A stretch of DNA of 64,000 nucleotides from Sycobia sp. Sy_11 (Eukaryota; Arthropoda; Insecta; Hymenoptera; Epichrysomallidae). Below the pieces are notes generated by a model. That model saw only the letters and a program-made list of their open reading frames with translations, was not told the DNA's origin and made no database searches. A program made the translations under genes and the position numbers. Positions 48,501 through 56,628 of the stretch are shown piece by piece. The DNA is taken from NCBI GenBank assembly GCA_018907035.1, contig JACCIC010000003.1, forward strand, positions 3,370,501 through 3,434,500, in the 5' to 3' direction. Each line of letters starts with the position of its first letter. Position 1 is the stretch's first letter.

Positions 48501-49294
48501 GAAGTAGAGCTAGAGCTTATATGGGGCGCTGAAAAAGAGAAAGAAGATAAGACTCTTACTGACAGTAACATCAGTCCGCGTGATTAAGTTAAAAAATTAT
48601 TATATAGAGCGCTGGATCTCATATTTTCGTGCTGCTTTCCGGTTGCTCCAATTTTTCTTCTCTTTGTAGATATTGTATCCTGTCAAGTACCTCCAATGAG
48701 AAAGACTTTGCGCCAGAATAAAATTCAATTAAGCTATAATCTTTTAAGAAGTTAAGATACTTTGACTTATTTCGCGAGCCCACATAAAATTCCGTACCTT
48801 TTCTACTATAAATAAGTATGCTAGCAGCTCTCTATGTGACTTTTCTGTAGATTTAAATTTATTTACAATTACAAGGGTAAATGATAACTTTAATTATATA
48901 CTTTCAGAACCTATATGCCATAAAATGTACTATCCATGAAATATATAATCAATTTTTTGTATATTTGTTAAGTTTTGTTTGAATCATCTGTACTAGATGA
49001 ATTTCACTTAAATGATAAAAGATCAATGATAATCATTTTTTACAGGGTGATAGTGGTGCTCCACTTGTTTATCAGTACTATCTTTACGGGATAGCAATTA
49101 CTGGTCATATATCATGTGATGACGAGGATATGCCGGGAATTTATTTAAATCCATTGGAATATAAGGAGTTCATTGAAGATGCTATTGAAAATCGCATAAG
49201 TGATGATATGTACATTTTAGAATTAAAGCAGAATGAGTTAGGTGAACCCTCGTTCCAAGTGTTCGAATTAGATAGTTCCTCAGATAGTTTCTAA
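36398..49294 (+). CDS. SPH2, secreted chymotrypsin-fold protease homologue, 325 aa
   Basis: The four exons are 36398-36458, 36599-36945, 47635-47955 and 49046-49294; the joined frame of 978 bases is open. Layout and phases equal those of SPH1. It has a signal peptide at 1-20, AEK28|INGG, His75 in TVAHC, Ser246 in GDSGAPL (Gly193 retained) and three disulphide pairs. Position 102 is Asn131 in GNLALVK, so the triad reads His-Asn-Ser. The residue at 189 is Gly. The acidic tail ends FELDSSSDSF and differs from that of SPH1. Exons 2 and 3 are separated by 10.7 kb of retroelement-rich intron, so the joining rests on matching exon phases and lengths rather than on proximity. Confidence 0.8.
36599..36945 (+). 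CDS. SPH2 exon 2, activation site and His
   Basis: Residues 21-136. Contains GAEKINGGPPARSDMFKYVA, nearly identical to SPH1 and SPH3 at the activation site, then TVAHC and GNLALVK. Donor aaag|gtaaat. Confidence 0.87.
38988..39061. repeat. (GA)n microsatellite
   Basis: GAGT units followed by about 29 GA units, about 580 bp before the 3' end of the LINE. Confidence 0.95.
39823..40524 (-). pseudogene. R1-like RT C-terminal region
   Basis: An open stretch of 233 codons starting in YLEVMLDTKLTFGEHIRRS, the thumb/post-RT region of R1-clade ORF2. It ends in a Cys-His segment (GHGYFRAYLHKMGK followed by CIYC) like the C-terminal zinc knuckle of R1 elements. It is the longest surviving frame of the element, but upstream stops separate it from the RT core. 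Confidence 0.75.
40560..41310 (-). pseudogene. R1-like reverse transcriptase core, dead
   Basis: Contains EKQYGFRRGQSTINAIQEV and LLVTIDVKNASNSVRW, the RT fingers and the first catalytic Asp region. The active-site motif expected as YADD or FADD reads YEND at 40744-40755. Stops and shifts occur around it, including at the Trp-x-stop after SKQKS. Confidence 0.78.
41266..41619 (-). pseudogene. Gag zinc knuckle joined to RT
   Basis: A single frame reads from the gag knuckle (RCYRYLGYGHRGSSCDGP, second Cys changed to Tyr) straight into DVLPAEVLKSVVQSHPEHLL, which belongs to the early RT domain of ORF2. About the whole endonuclease and the start of the RT are missing between them. The join lies near 41375-41400. 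Confidence 0.65.
41788..42159 (-). pseudogene. R1-like ORF1 (gag) middle part
   Basis: A Lys-rich, basic segment is followed by LLLKPAERKTYAEILGEMRH and ITDIRRTLNGDVLIQFKK, the conserved gag region of R1-clade ORF1. A frameshift separates it from the zinc-knuckle frame downstream. Confidence 0.7.
42351..42731 (-). pseudogene. Probable N-terminal part of LINE ORF1
   Basis: Open frame of 126 codons just upstream of the gag segment, highly charged, with no motif. It is assigned to the LINE by position and composition; it could also be leader sequence. Confidence 0.4.
43520..43600. repeat. (TAG)n/(TAA)n microsatellite
   Basis: About ten TAG units with TAA-rich ends. It lies between the presumed LINE 5' end and hairpin repeat A. 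Confidence 0.9.
43680..43700. other. Terminal hairpin of repeat A
   Basis: cctcctct pairs fully with agaggagg around a five-base loop (8-bp stem). It is flanked by A-runs on both sides. Confidence 0.8.
43785..43812. other. Perfect 12-bp inverted repeat in repeat A
   Basis: TAACTCTTACAC and GTGTAAGAGTTA are perfect complements around an AATG loop. Confidence 0.85.
45498..45546. repeat. (AT)n microsatellite
   Basis: About 24 AT units, directly before the GC-rich LTR-like block. Confidence 0.95.
45650..46332 (+). mobile_element. Possible LTR fragment with primer-binding site
   Basis: A GC-rich block in AT-rich DNA with a TATA-like tatatatc at about 46168 and aataaa at 46275. At 46321 comes TGGCGCCCCACG, which looks like a tRNA-Lys-type primer-binding site placed directly after an LTR. 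No gag or pol follows, and the 5' edge and flanking duplication were not identified. It could instead be an unrelated GC-rich insertion. Confidence 0.35.
47635..47955 (+). CDS. SPH2 exon 3
   Basis: Residues 137-243, 107 codons as in SPH1 and SPH3. Contains YYVPSYGWSYTDLVL and four-residue-spaced cysteine positions matching SPH1. Donor gtaag|gtaaat. Confidence 0.87.
47956..49045 (+). other. SPH2 intron 3 (1.1 kb)
   Basis: Contains one SINE on the minus strand (48221-48430). The remainder is AT-rich with canonical splice ends. Confidence 0.8.
48221..48430 (-). mobile_element. tRNA-derived SINE, copy 1
   Basis: On the minus strand it starts with a tRNA-like head containing a B-box-like GAGTTCAAATCCCGG, allowing one or two changes. 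It ends in a poly(A) tail seen here as a T-run at 48221-48237. It is near-identical along its whole length to the copy at 60981-61190. The flanks AACAATAATATT (48209-48220) and AACAATAAAATT (48431-48442) look like a target-site duplication with one mismatch. Confidence 0.85.
49046..49294 (+). CDS. SPH2 exon 4, Ser motif and tail
   Basis: Residues 244-325 and TAA. Contains GDSGAPLVYQYYLYGIAITG and DMPGIYLNPLEYKEFIEDAI. An acidic, Ser-rich tail follows. A possible polyadenylation signal (aataaa) lies near 49438. Confidence 0.87.
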   Translation, partial: GDSGAPLVYQYYLYGIAITGHISCDDEDMPGIYLNPLEYKEFIEDAIENRISDDMYILELKQNELGEPSFQVFELDSSSDSF

Positions 49295-51000
49295 CTAAAA
49301 GGAATTTATAGGCGTATAGAGTACCGATTCCACTTAGTTATTGTGCTTGTATAAAATAAGCACTTTTATAAATGTATGTTAGAATACAATACAAAATTTA
49401 AATTAACACATGTACAAAAAACAAAAATTAGTTCAATTAATAAAAAAAATTATATACCACGAAATCAGAATCAACAGATTTTACTTTTATTTATTTATTT
49501 TTGGTCCACCCTTTATGATTGTATGTCCTTCCAATATCACAAAATTAATTTTCGTAGCTTCAGGTTCGGGCGGGCATACAATGAAAACTTACATTAGTAT
49601 TAACATTTCTATAAAAAGTGAAATGTTTTACAGTAGCCTCTCTTTAGAGAAACCCTTTCGATGATGTAGGCAAAACTTCAGGATGCTTTGTTTACAGTCT
49701 TAATTCTGCTATAACATTTCTATGCTTGATTTTGGCGTATTTCGATAATTTCTTAATTTTTTTTCTAAGAATTTAATTTTAAAGAATTTAAAAATTTTAC
49801 TACTCTAAACAATGTTTTCGCTCACTTCTCTACCGACGATGACTGCCATATTTTTCATTGTCCTCTTTGCCGCTCGATTACCAATTATAGGCTAGTTAAA
49901 GTCTCTGGGGTTACCAGCAACAGAGTTAAAATACTCGTTATATAACGCCGATGTAACGACTGAAGTAATTTCACATATTATCGACTATTTCGGTGTCGAT
50001 TTCTAGTTCTCCCTTTCGATTTCTTTTCTATTGTCGACGTCATCATACTTGTTTACCTACTCTAACATTACACCGTGGACAGTGATAATAAAATGCGCCC
50101 TGGGCATACCGGCGTTACATCAAAACCAAAAATATTTTTATTTATACTTATTTTCTGTTGCCTACCATCTTCTGATGTCTTAATTTAACCATGTTAAAAT
50201 ATCTTTTAAATAATACAAAAGTATATTGATTTTTTGAAAATTCAACAGTGATATAACTCCCTGATGTTCAATGTGTTCTACATAAAAATGCAGTTTTTAC
50301 TGCTGTGTTAGTCGTGCCTTGAGTGATGATTATTATGATATGAAATGAAATCTATCTAAAATTACAATTTTTGTTTTGATCATTGACTAAGTTTCGAGGG
50401 AAGTTTATTTTCTTGTTTTACTTTAAATCGAGCATGTACAGGGTCATGAGGGTGCTACTATGTCTTTTACTATAATAATCAAATTATGGATTATTTGAAG
50501 TATGTTATTGATAGTCGACGTGCCAAATTACATAGAAATAACTTTGATTCTACAATTTTATAAATTACGTTTATCAGAACTCGATCAAAAAATTAAACGC
50601 AGGTTCGTGACTAATCATATTTTAGTCTACTTAATTTTAGCAGAAATTTGATATAGAAAATGACAACTAAAGTTAAGTACACAAGAGCGACCTAAATGCG
50701 TATCATCGGAGTAAGCGAACCAATATCTCTATTGTATATTTTCTGTTGATCATGTTATACAACGCAAATAAAAGCTTAGTCCAAATACTATATCTATAGT
50801 GATACGTACTCTGAATTTCCTGATTATTGTCTGTCAATTTATCCGATTTTTGGTATTCTAAAATTCATTGGTATCTAATGTATTTCTTGAATTAGAGTTT
50901 TATAAATAGAAACATAGTCTGTCATAAAAAATTATAATATTATTAGCTTCCAAATTGCTTACTTCATTAGGCCAACGCACGTGTACACGAAAATGCACAC

Positions 51001-51037
<37 letters not shown>

Positions 51038-51559
51038 ATAATTAATAATGAAATAATGACTATGTTAATAATGAAATAATCAATATCTTGCAAATATATT
51101 TAATCTACATTACGTATGTGTGAACAGATTACTTTTGTAAAGTATATCTTTCTATTTTATACTTTCGATTGAATATTCAATGGCAACTTAAGGGTTGGTG
51201 AATCTCGATATTAAAAAAGAGACGAGCTTCTTATTACCAGTCCCAAATTGGAAATTTTTGAGCTAAGGCCCATTTTTTTTCAATAAAAGAAAAAAGTACA
51301 TATAGTTATTGTTTTATTCATAATAAATAATTTAATGTATAATGAAGCTTTATTATCTTCATTTCTTCAGCAAAATGAAGCCTTGAAGTAGACGATCACG
51401 CGAGGTGAAGACAGCATGAGGCCCCGCCCTCATTTCTTCTTGAATGAATTTTACAAAAAGAAATGCACAAGCATGAATCTGTAAAATATAATTATTTATC
51501 GAAATAATTGGTTTGCATAGTAAACATTTTTTAATTTATTGTAATAATATTAATGCTAT
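49295..51559. other. SPH2 3' flank and spacer
   Basis: AT-rich with a (CA)n tract near 51000. I see no gene. A weak inverted match (cgatgtaac near 49950, gttacatc near 50116) flanks a slightly GC-richer stretch. Confidence 0.6.
50996..51037. repeat. (CA)n microsatellite
   Basis: About 20 CA units with one early CG. Confidence 0.95.
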
Positions 51560-51567
51560 AAAGAACA

Positions 51568-52580
51568 TGAGATACGAGGGTGGAGTGAAAATTTTTGGGT
51601 CTGACCTAGAGATGGTACTGGCAGGACTAATTTCTTGTTTATATCCTAACTGATTAACTTGTATATAATTTTTTAGAATGATTGCTAAGTTAATATACTT
51701 TTAAGAGGCTACTAAATACAACGTTTCTAATAGTTACAGGAGAATGGAAAAAGCAGAAAAAAGCGCGGTCAACAAATAATTCTATTTAAAAGTTTTTACC
51801 CTATTTAAATTAAATAAGAACTATATTCCACATTGAAAGAATCCGTTCCATAATAATCAATCACTAATCCGTGGGTATCTTTTTAAAAAAGAATTTAAGA
51901 AAGAATTTAAGAAAGGTCGCACGAAGACTGCTGATGAATCTCATTCAGGATACCCCGTTGAGATCAAAACTCTCGAAATAATTGAAAAAATCAACAAAAT
52001 GTTAGTAAAGGTGAATGAGATATTTGAGATTACCAGGATACCAATGGAACGTATACCCAAAATTTTACACACGTTTGAGCGTGGCGAAGGTCTGTGCTAG
52101 GTAGATGCCGCGTTTGATAATACACGATCAATAACTGATGCAGGAAGCTATTTCTATGGAGAATTTGGCACTGTATAAGTGGATCCCCAATAAATTTTTG
52201 CGTCGATTTACAACTATAGATGAATCTTGGATCACCAATACACTTTTGAAAGAAAACGGCAAAGCAATCGAAACGATGGTAAAGAAAAAAACTTGTTCCG
52301 TTACGATAACGCACCTGTTCATACATCGGTGGTTATGATGAGTAAAATCAACGAATTAAGATTTAAATTACTTTCCATCCATGACATTCATCAGATTTAG
52401 TTCCCAGTGAATATCATCTGTTTCCTAATCAAAAAATTGACTCGAAGCTTCAAAATTTGGAAACAACGAGGATGCTGTAAATGACTATTTTGAGGGTCTT
52501 GACAAATCGGACTAAACAAATTATATAACTGCACTAGATTAGTATGTGAATTTCTGTGGCTAATATTGTGATAATGCTAG
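51568..52580 (+). mobile_element. Decayed mariner, plus strand
   Basis: Begins gatacgagggtggagtgaaa, a mariner-type terminus. Transposase pieces appear in order across frames: ENLALYKWIPNKFLRRFTTI with DESWI (first catalytic Asp) at 52160-52235, then YDNAPVHTSVV (second Asp) near 52300. KINELRFKLLS and NDYFEGLDKS follow further on. Where PYSPDLAPSD should stand the sequence is scrambled, so the third Asp is lost. No clear right terminus was found. It is a different lineage from the other two mariners here. Confidence 0.8.
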
Positions 52581-53009
52581 TAATAGTTCTGGTATACATT
52601 CTAAAGTGCAAGTAGCACGACTATACGAGCAGCCACTATTCGAACTCCTTACAGAACTGGGTCGTGGGTATCGTGTAGATATCTTTCATTTTTGGAATAA
52701 TAATGTTTATCGCGACGTGAGCTATTCAAAGATATGCCAGGGATTGATTTTTATTTTCAAATAATAATAAATTAACACTGTATTTTCATCTTTCTTCGAA
52801 TTCGTGCTCGCGATTTCCCATGTATCGAGAGTTCTCCCTTTCCCGGCCAGCACCAACCTTTCGAGCTCAGCATCTAGGTATGGCATGTATATAAACATTT
52901 TAGAGTGCAGGTGCCACTGTAAATGAAGGTCATAACTATCCCAATATCTGTCCGCTGTAGGTGTGAGACTCAGACGATTTAGTTCTCGTACCCGTGATTC
53001 ATTGTTGAT
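52581..53009. other. Unassigned DNA between mariner and Tc1-like copy
   Basis: No gene. A 22-base imperfect direct repeat (cattctaaagtgcaagtagc at 52597 and cattttagagtgcaggtgcc at 52896) is spaced 299 bp. It may be the decayed end of either neighbour. Confidence 0.5.
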
Positions 53010-53700
53010 AGATCAGGTCCAATTTTTCATAGGATTTGCATCGGACGACTACGACGGCCAATCCAATGTAGTGATGCCATATTGAGTCTTCTACGTAGTA
53101 CAGAGCTTGCTGCGGTGTTTAGGATCGTTGTCCTCTTACAGAATTTAATCTTCATTTTTTCTGATGAATCATCGTTTGGCAGATGACAGTAAAGCCTTTT
53201 TATAGATTTTAATCATTTTCTCGGCATTTAGATTGTGAATAATAGGTGCAAAGTGCCGAATACCTACTTTGAGAAGCAGCCCCAAAGATGCAGCTTTATT
53301 CCGTGTTTTACGGTCCGCTGAACAAGCCTATTGATAGAAATTGACCAGGCTCGCCTGAGGTCACAATGTTCCCATATAGAATATTCATCAGCACGAATGA
53401 CATTTTCTAAATCTCTATTGAGATTCTCATGCGGCTAAGCGAGTCGCTTTGTCACATGTTTTTCAGTCAACAGAAGCTTCTTCATTTTGTTGCGCCATTT
53501 CACGCCATGAGTACGAAGATGGGTTCGAATAGTTTCGTAGGATATATCTAAACATTTTCCCATTAATTTTACTAGTCCTTGCCGCCGTGTTAAAGCAGGA
53601 TTCCGCGAAAGCACATTCACTATTCTTTCTTCATCTTTTTTGTCCACTTTTCCTATCGAACCACGTTCTGGTAAATCATCTAAATTTTTAGCCACTTTTC
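53010..53700 (-). pseudogene. Tc1-like transposase remnant
   Basis: The first 86 codons are open (53435-53695). They carry the helix-turn-helix region LTRRQGLVKLMGKCLDISYE followed by TIRTHLRTHGVKWRNKMKKL. Downstream parts are frame-broken but align base for base with the copy at 34920-35420, including the region of the QxDNxPKHxS motif near 53110-53140. Confidence 0.78.
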
Positions 53701-54296
53701 TGAGATAGCAGAATTCCGAGATGTCTCTCTTTTGCTATATTAGAGAGCTTTTTGTGCACCGTCTGTACTTTACGAAGTAGATAACTATATGTAGATATTC
53801 TATATTTCCGCGTCATCGCATTAACGTGCGAAGAGATGTTATATCATCGAAGATGAGCTCATTTTGTAATTGTTTCCTATCATCATTTGCCTATCTAATT
53901 ATCATAATTCATTTGGAGATAGAAATAATTGTTTCATTAGGAATTGAAGCTCGTCTAAGGTATTTATAGTCGTTGTTATGTTTCTGAACCATAACTGCGT
54001 ATTTTTTCTTAATAATTTTAGAAAATCTGGGAGTAATGCTTAGTCTGTGAAACCGTAACTTGATTTCAGTTCGGTCACTCTCTGTAAGAAAGAATATAAA
54101 GTTTTGCCATTTGACGCTGTATTTTGCAGCATTTTCAATTGATATCGTATCTCATACTAAGATCTATCGAGTCACCTTCTTGAACCGCATGCTTCTTCCG
54201 AGATAGCACCTTCTTGAACTGGACGCTCAAACTTTTGAAACCGGGCGCTGAAATAGCACTTTTATATATGGAAGCGACGATATGGAAAGAAAAATC
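53010..54296 (-). mobile_element. Tc1-like element, second copy, decayed
   Basis: The transposase remnant on the minus strand is the same family as at 34920-35600. The terminus at about 54296, read on the minus strand, begins cgtcgcttccatatataaaa and continues through agtgctatttcagcgcccgg, matching the ends at 24246 and 23556. The other end was not identified. Unlike the copy at 34305 it has no 60-bp array. Confidence 0.7.
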
Positions 54297-54885
54297 CTTA
54301 ATCCGCCACAGCTTATCAATAATTACATTATAAGTTTATATTTTAAATAGATTTTGTTTTTTTTCTTTTCCCTATATGATAATATTATTTATTAACCAAC
54401 CAACTACGTTCTTTGGCTTATTATTAAATACTTTTCAATTCATTTCTCAAATACTTTATATAATTAAATAACAAAATAAGCGTATGATTTGCTTCTATTC
54501 TATTTAAATTTACTTTCTGTAAATACATGCTTGCAGCATAAAGTCCGTTTAGAACTTGTGAAATAAAACAGATCCATATCTATAAATAATTTAATATACT
54601 TTTCGAAAGCCTTAGCATGCTAATTGATATCTGTTTTTGATCCTGATCTGATCATCAATTTCGAAATAAGAAACTTGAATCAGAAAATTTATTTATCACT
54701 GACCATACAATTATAATGTATGTAAATATATGCATTAAATAATAATGTATTGGTAAATGATTTGTTCAGTAATTGTAAAAATGGATTTCAAATAAAGTAG
54801 AGGAATGCGTGTGTGGGTTTATAAATAAATAGAGCACATTATTTATGAATAATTATATACGGTATATTTATCTCAATGCCATAGG
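54297..54885. other. AT-rich spacer
   Basis: No feature recognised. Confidence 0.6.
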
Positions 54886-55240
54886 GCATAAAAAACGTCC
54901 ACTTATGAGTGGAGGAAAAAGTCGCAAGTTACATGAGCGACAAACAACACACGCATTAGAACACGCTTAATACTTTCATACCTTTATTAATACATACAGA
55001 AGTACTCCTCGCGACAATAGAGTGAGGTCGTAAAGGGAAGATGTGCCCCACTGAACCTTTTTCTCTGCGTTACGGCCCTAAGGTCGCGGGCACGGGAGTA
55101 GCCCTTACCGTAACGGCAACCACCTGGAACGAATGCCGTCGGGGGTAACATTATCGATCGCGATACGGGCGATCTCTCCAAGTCCAAAAGCCTTGGCCCG
55201 GAGAATCAGAACTCGGTCGCACAAGTAGTACCAAATCACA
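54886..55240 (-). repeat. Hairpin repeat, copy B
   Basis: The edge gggcataaaaaac and terminal hairpin match copy A at 43669. Minus-strand AATAAAG lies about 100 bases inside. The GC-rich block (ctctgcgttacggccc, gaacgaatgccgtcgggggt, aaaagccttggcccgg) aligns with the same block in copy A at lower identity. Class not determined. Confidence 0.55.
54896..54915. other. Terminal hairpin of repeat B
   Basis: cgtccact and agtggagg pair at seven of eight positions around a tatg loop. Compared with repeat A, one pair has switched from T-A to A-T. Confidence 0.75.
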
Positions 55241-56490
55241 CACTTGCCATTAAGGGTAACTTAATACTAACGTACACAAATATACATGGAACACACATGC
55301 GAATAATTAAATATGCGAATAATATAAATTACACATTTGAAAGGAAATATAAAACCCGCAGAAACACAAATATCAAACACATACAAAGAACTACAAATAA
55401 TACATGCGAAAATAACAATATAAAACACACGCAAAGAGATTTCTCAAGGAAAACTCGTCCTTGCTCGTCGAAGTTCGTATTCGAAGTGTCCTCTCAAAAG
55501 GACGAACTAGCTAATCGAGGACGGATCGTCGGCGAAGCGGGCGAGATGCAGCACCTAGGCCCTCATGAATCCTTTCTGGAGACAGACGCGCTAATTTTTA
55601 TTGCGTCCTGGCGAAGCGCCCATGAACCAACTCAAATTTCTCACTTTCAGTTTAACCTGTCTATTTTCCGTATTCGGGAAAGCGCACATTTATACCGTAT
55701 GCGTATCCCCTTTTTGTAGCATTGTAAACCGCAATTGTAAGTAGCGTTTCTGGTCGTCCTTCAAGCTTCTTTCCTTTATTTTTCTTTATTTTTTTATTTT
55801 TTATTATTCGGCCGGATGGTCCGAACATGATTGAATAAGAAAAGGAATGGGCATGCATTAAGAAATAGAATACAAAATAAGTGGTTATGCACTAAGAAAT
55901 AAAATACAAGAATAATAAACAAAACAACTTGCTCAGACGTAAACACCTCACGATTTTAAGGGATAAGTAAGTTTACTTCATTTAATCAATCCAGTCATCA
56001 TAGGCTTCTTTCTATAAATATTTCTGTCAAGGCATTACTTCCAAATCTTGTAAAATTTAGTATTCGTTTTAAATAACGATAGTAATACAGTATTTTTCTA
56101 CAAGCATTTTTTGAAAATATTGAAAATTAATATTTTTTTTAATTAAATTAATTGAGGTATAATTTCGATCATGGCCAATATACGGCTAATGTCGTCCCTG
56201 ATAATAGCTTCTAATTTGGTGAAATTGTATAAGTATTTGAATTTAAATTTTCTTTCTAAAGTTTCATTAATTATTAGTATGTATTAGTGAATGGATTCTA
56301 TATAATATTCAGTAAATTTATTTAGCTGATAAGTTTATTCATTCTTTGAACTTAACTTGCTTCAGCGGGTTTATGTTATTATACGTATTGATGCATTGTA
56401 TCGTATTTATACAGACAGTTGAAAAAATAGTACACGAACCAAATATGCGCTGCCATGCAAAACATATTATAGGAAAAATACGTAATCGTG
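55241..56490. other. Spacer upstream of SPH3
   Basis: 55440-55720 is slightly GC-richer and may continue repeat B; a 140-codon frame across 55297-55719 has no recognisable motif. The rest is AT-rich. Confidence 0.5.
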
Positions 56491-56507
56491 TTAATAAAAT
56501 ACAGTAT
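56491..56507 (+). promoter_or_regulatory. Motif shared upstream of SPH3 and SPH2
   Basis: TTAATAAAATACAGTAT is identical to 36324-36340 and lies 61 bases before the start codon. It is probably core promoter or leader. Confidence 0.45.
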
Positions 56508-56567
56508 ATAATAAACCATTTACTCTGACATAGCTCTGATAAGCGTAGAAATAAAATATAGGTTAAA

Positions 56568-56628
56568 ATGGAGTTACTAAGCTTTGTATTGATTGTTATA
56601 GTAGGAAATAATTTTTTACTGCACCCGG
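56568..56628 (+). CDS. SPH3 exon 1, signal peptide
   Basis: Encodes MELLSFVLIVIVGNNFLLHP and one base of the next codon. Donor ccgg|gtaaga. Same length and phase as in SPH1 and SPH2. Confidence 0.8.

Noticed and set aside
55297..55719. 140-codon open frame
   Set aside because: Begins in AT-rich low-complexity Asn-rich sequence and shows no motif; likely chance.
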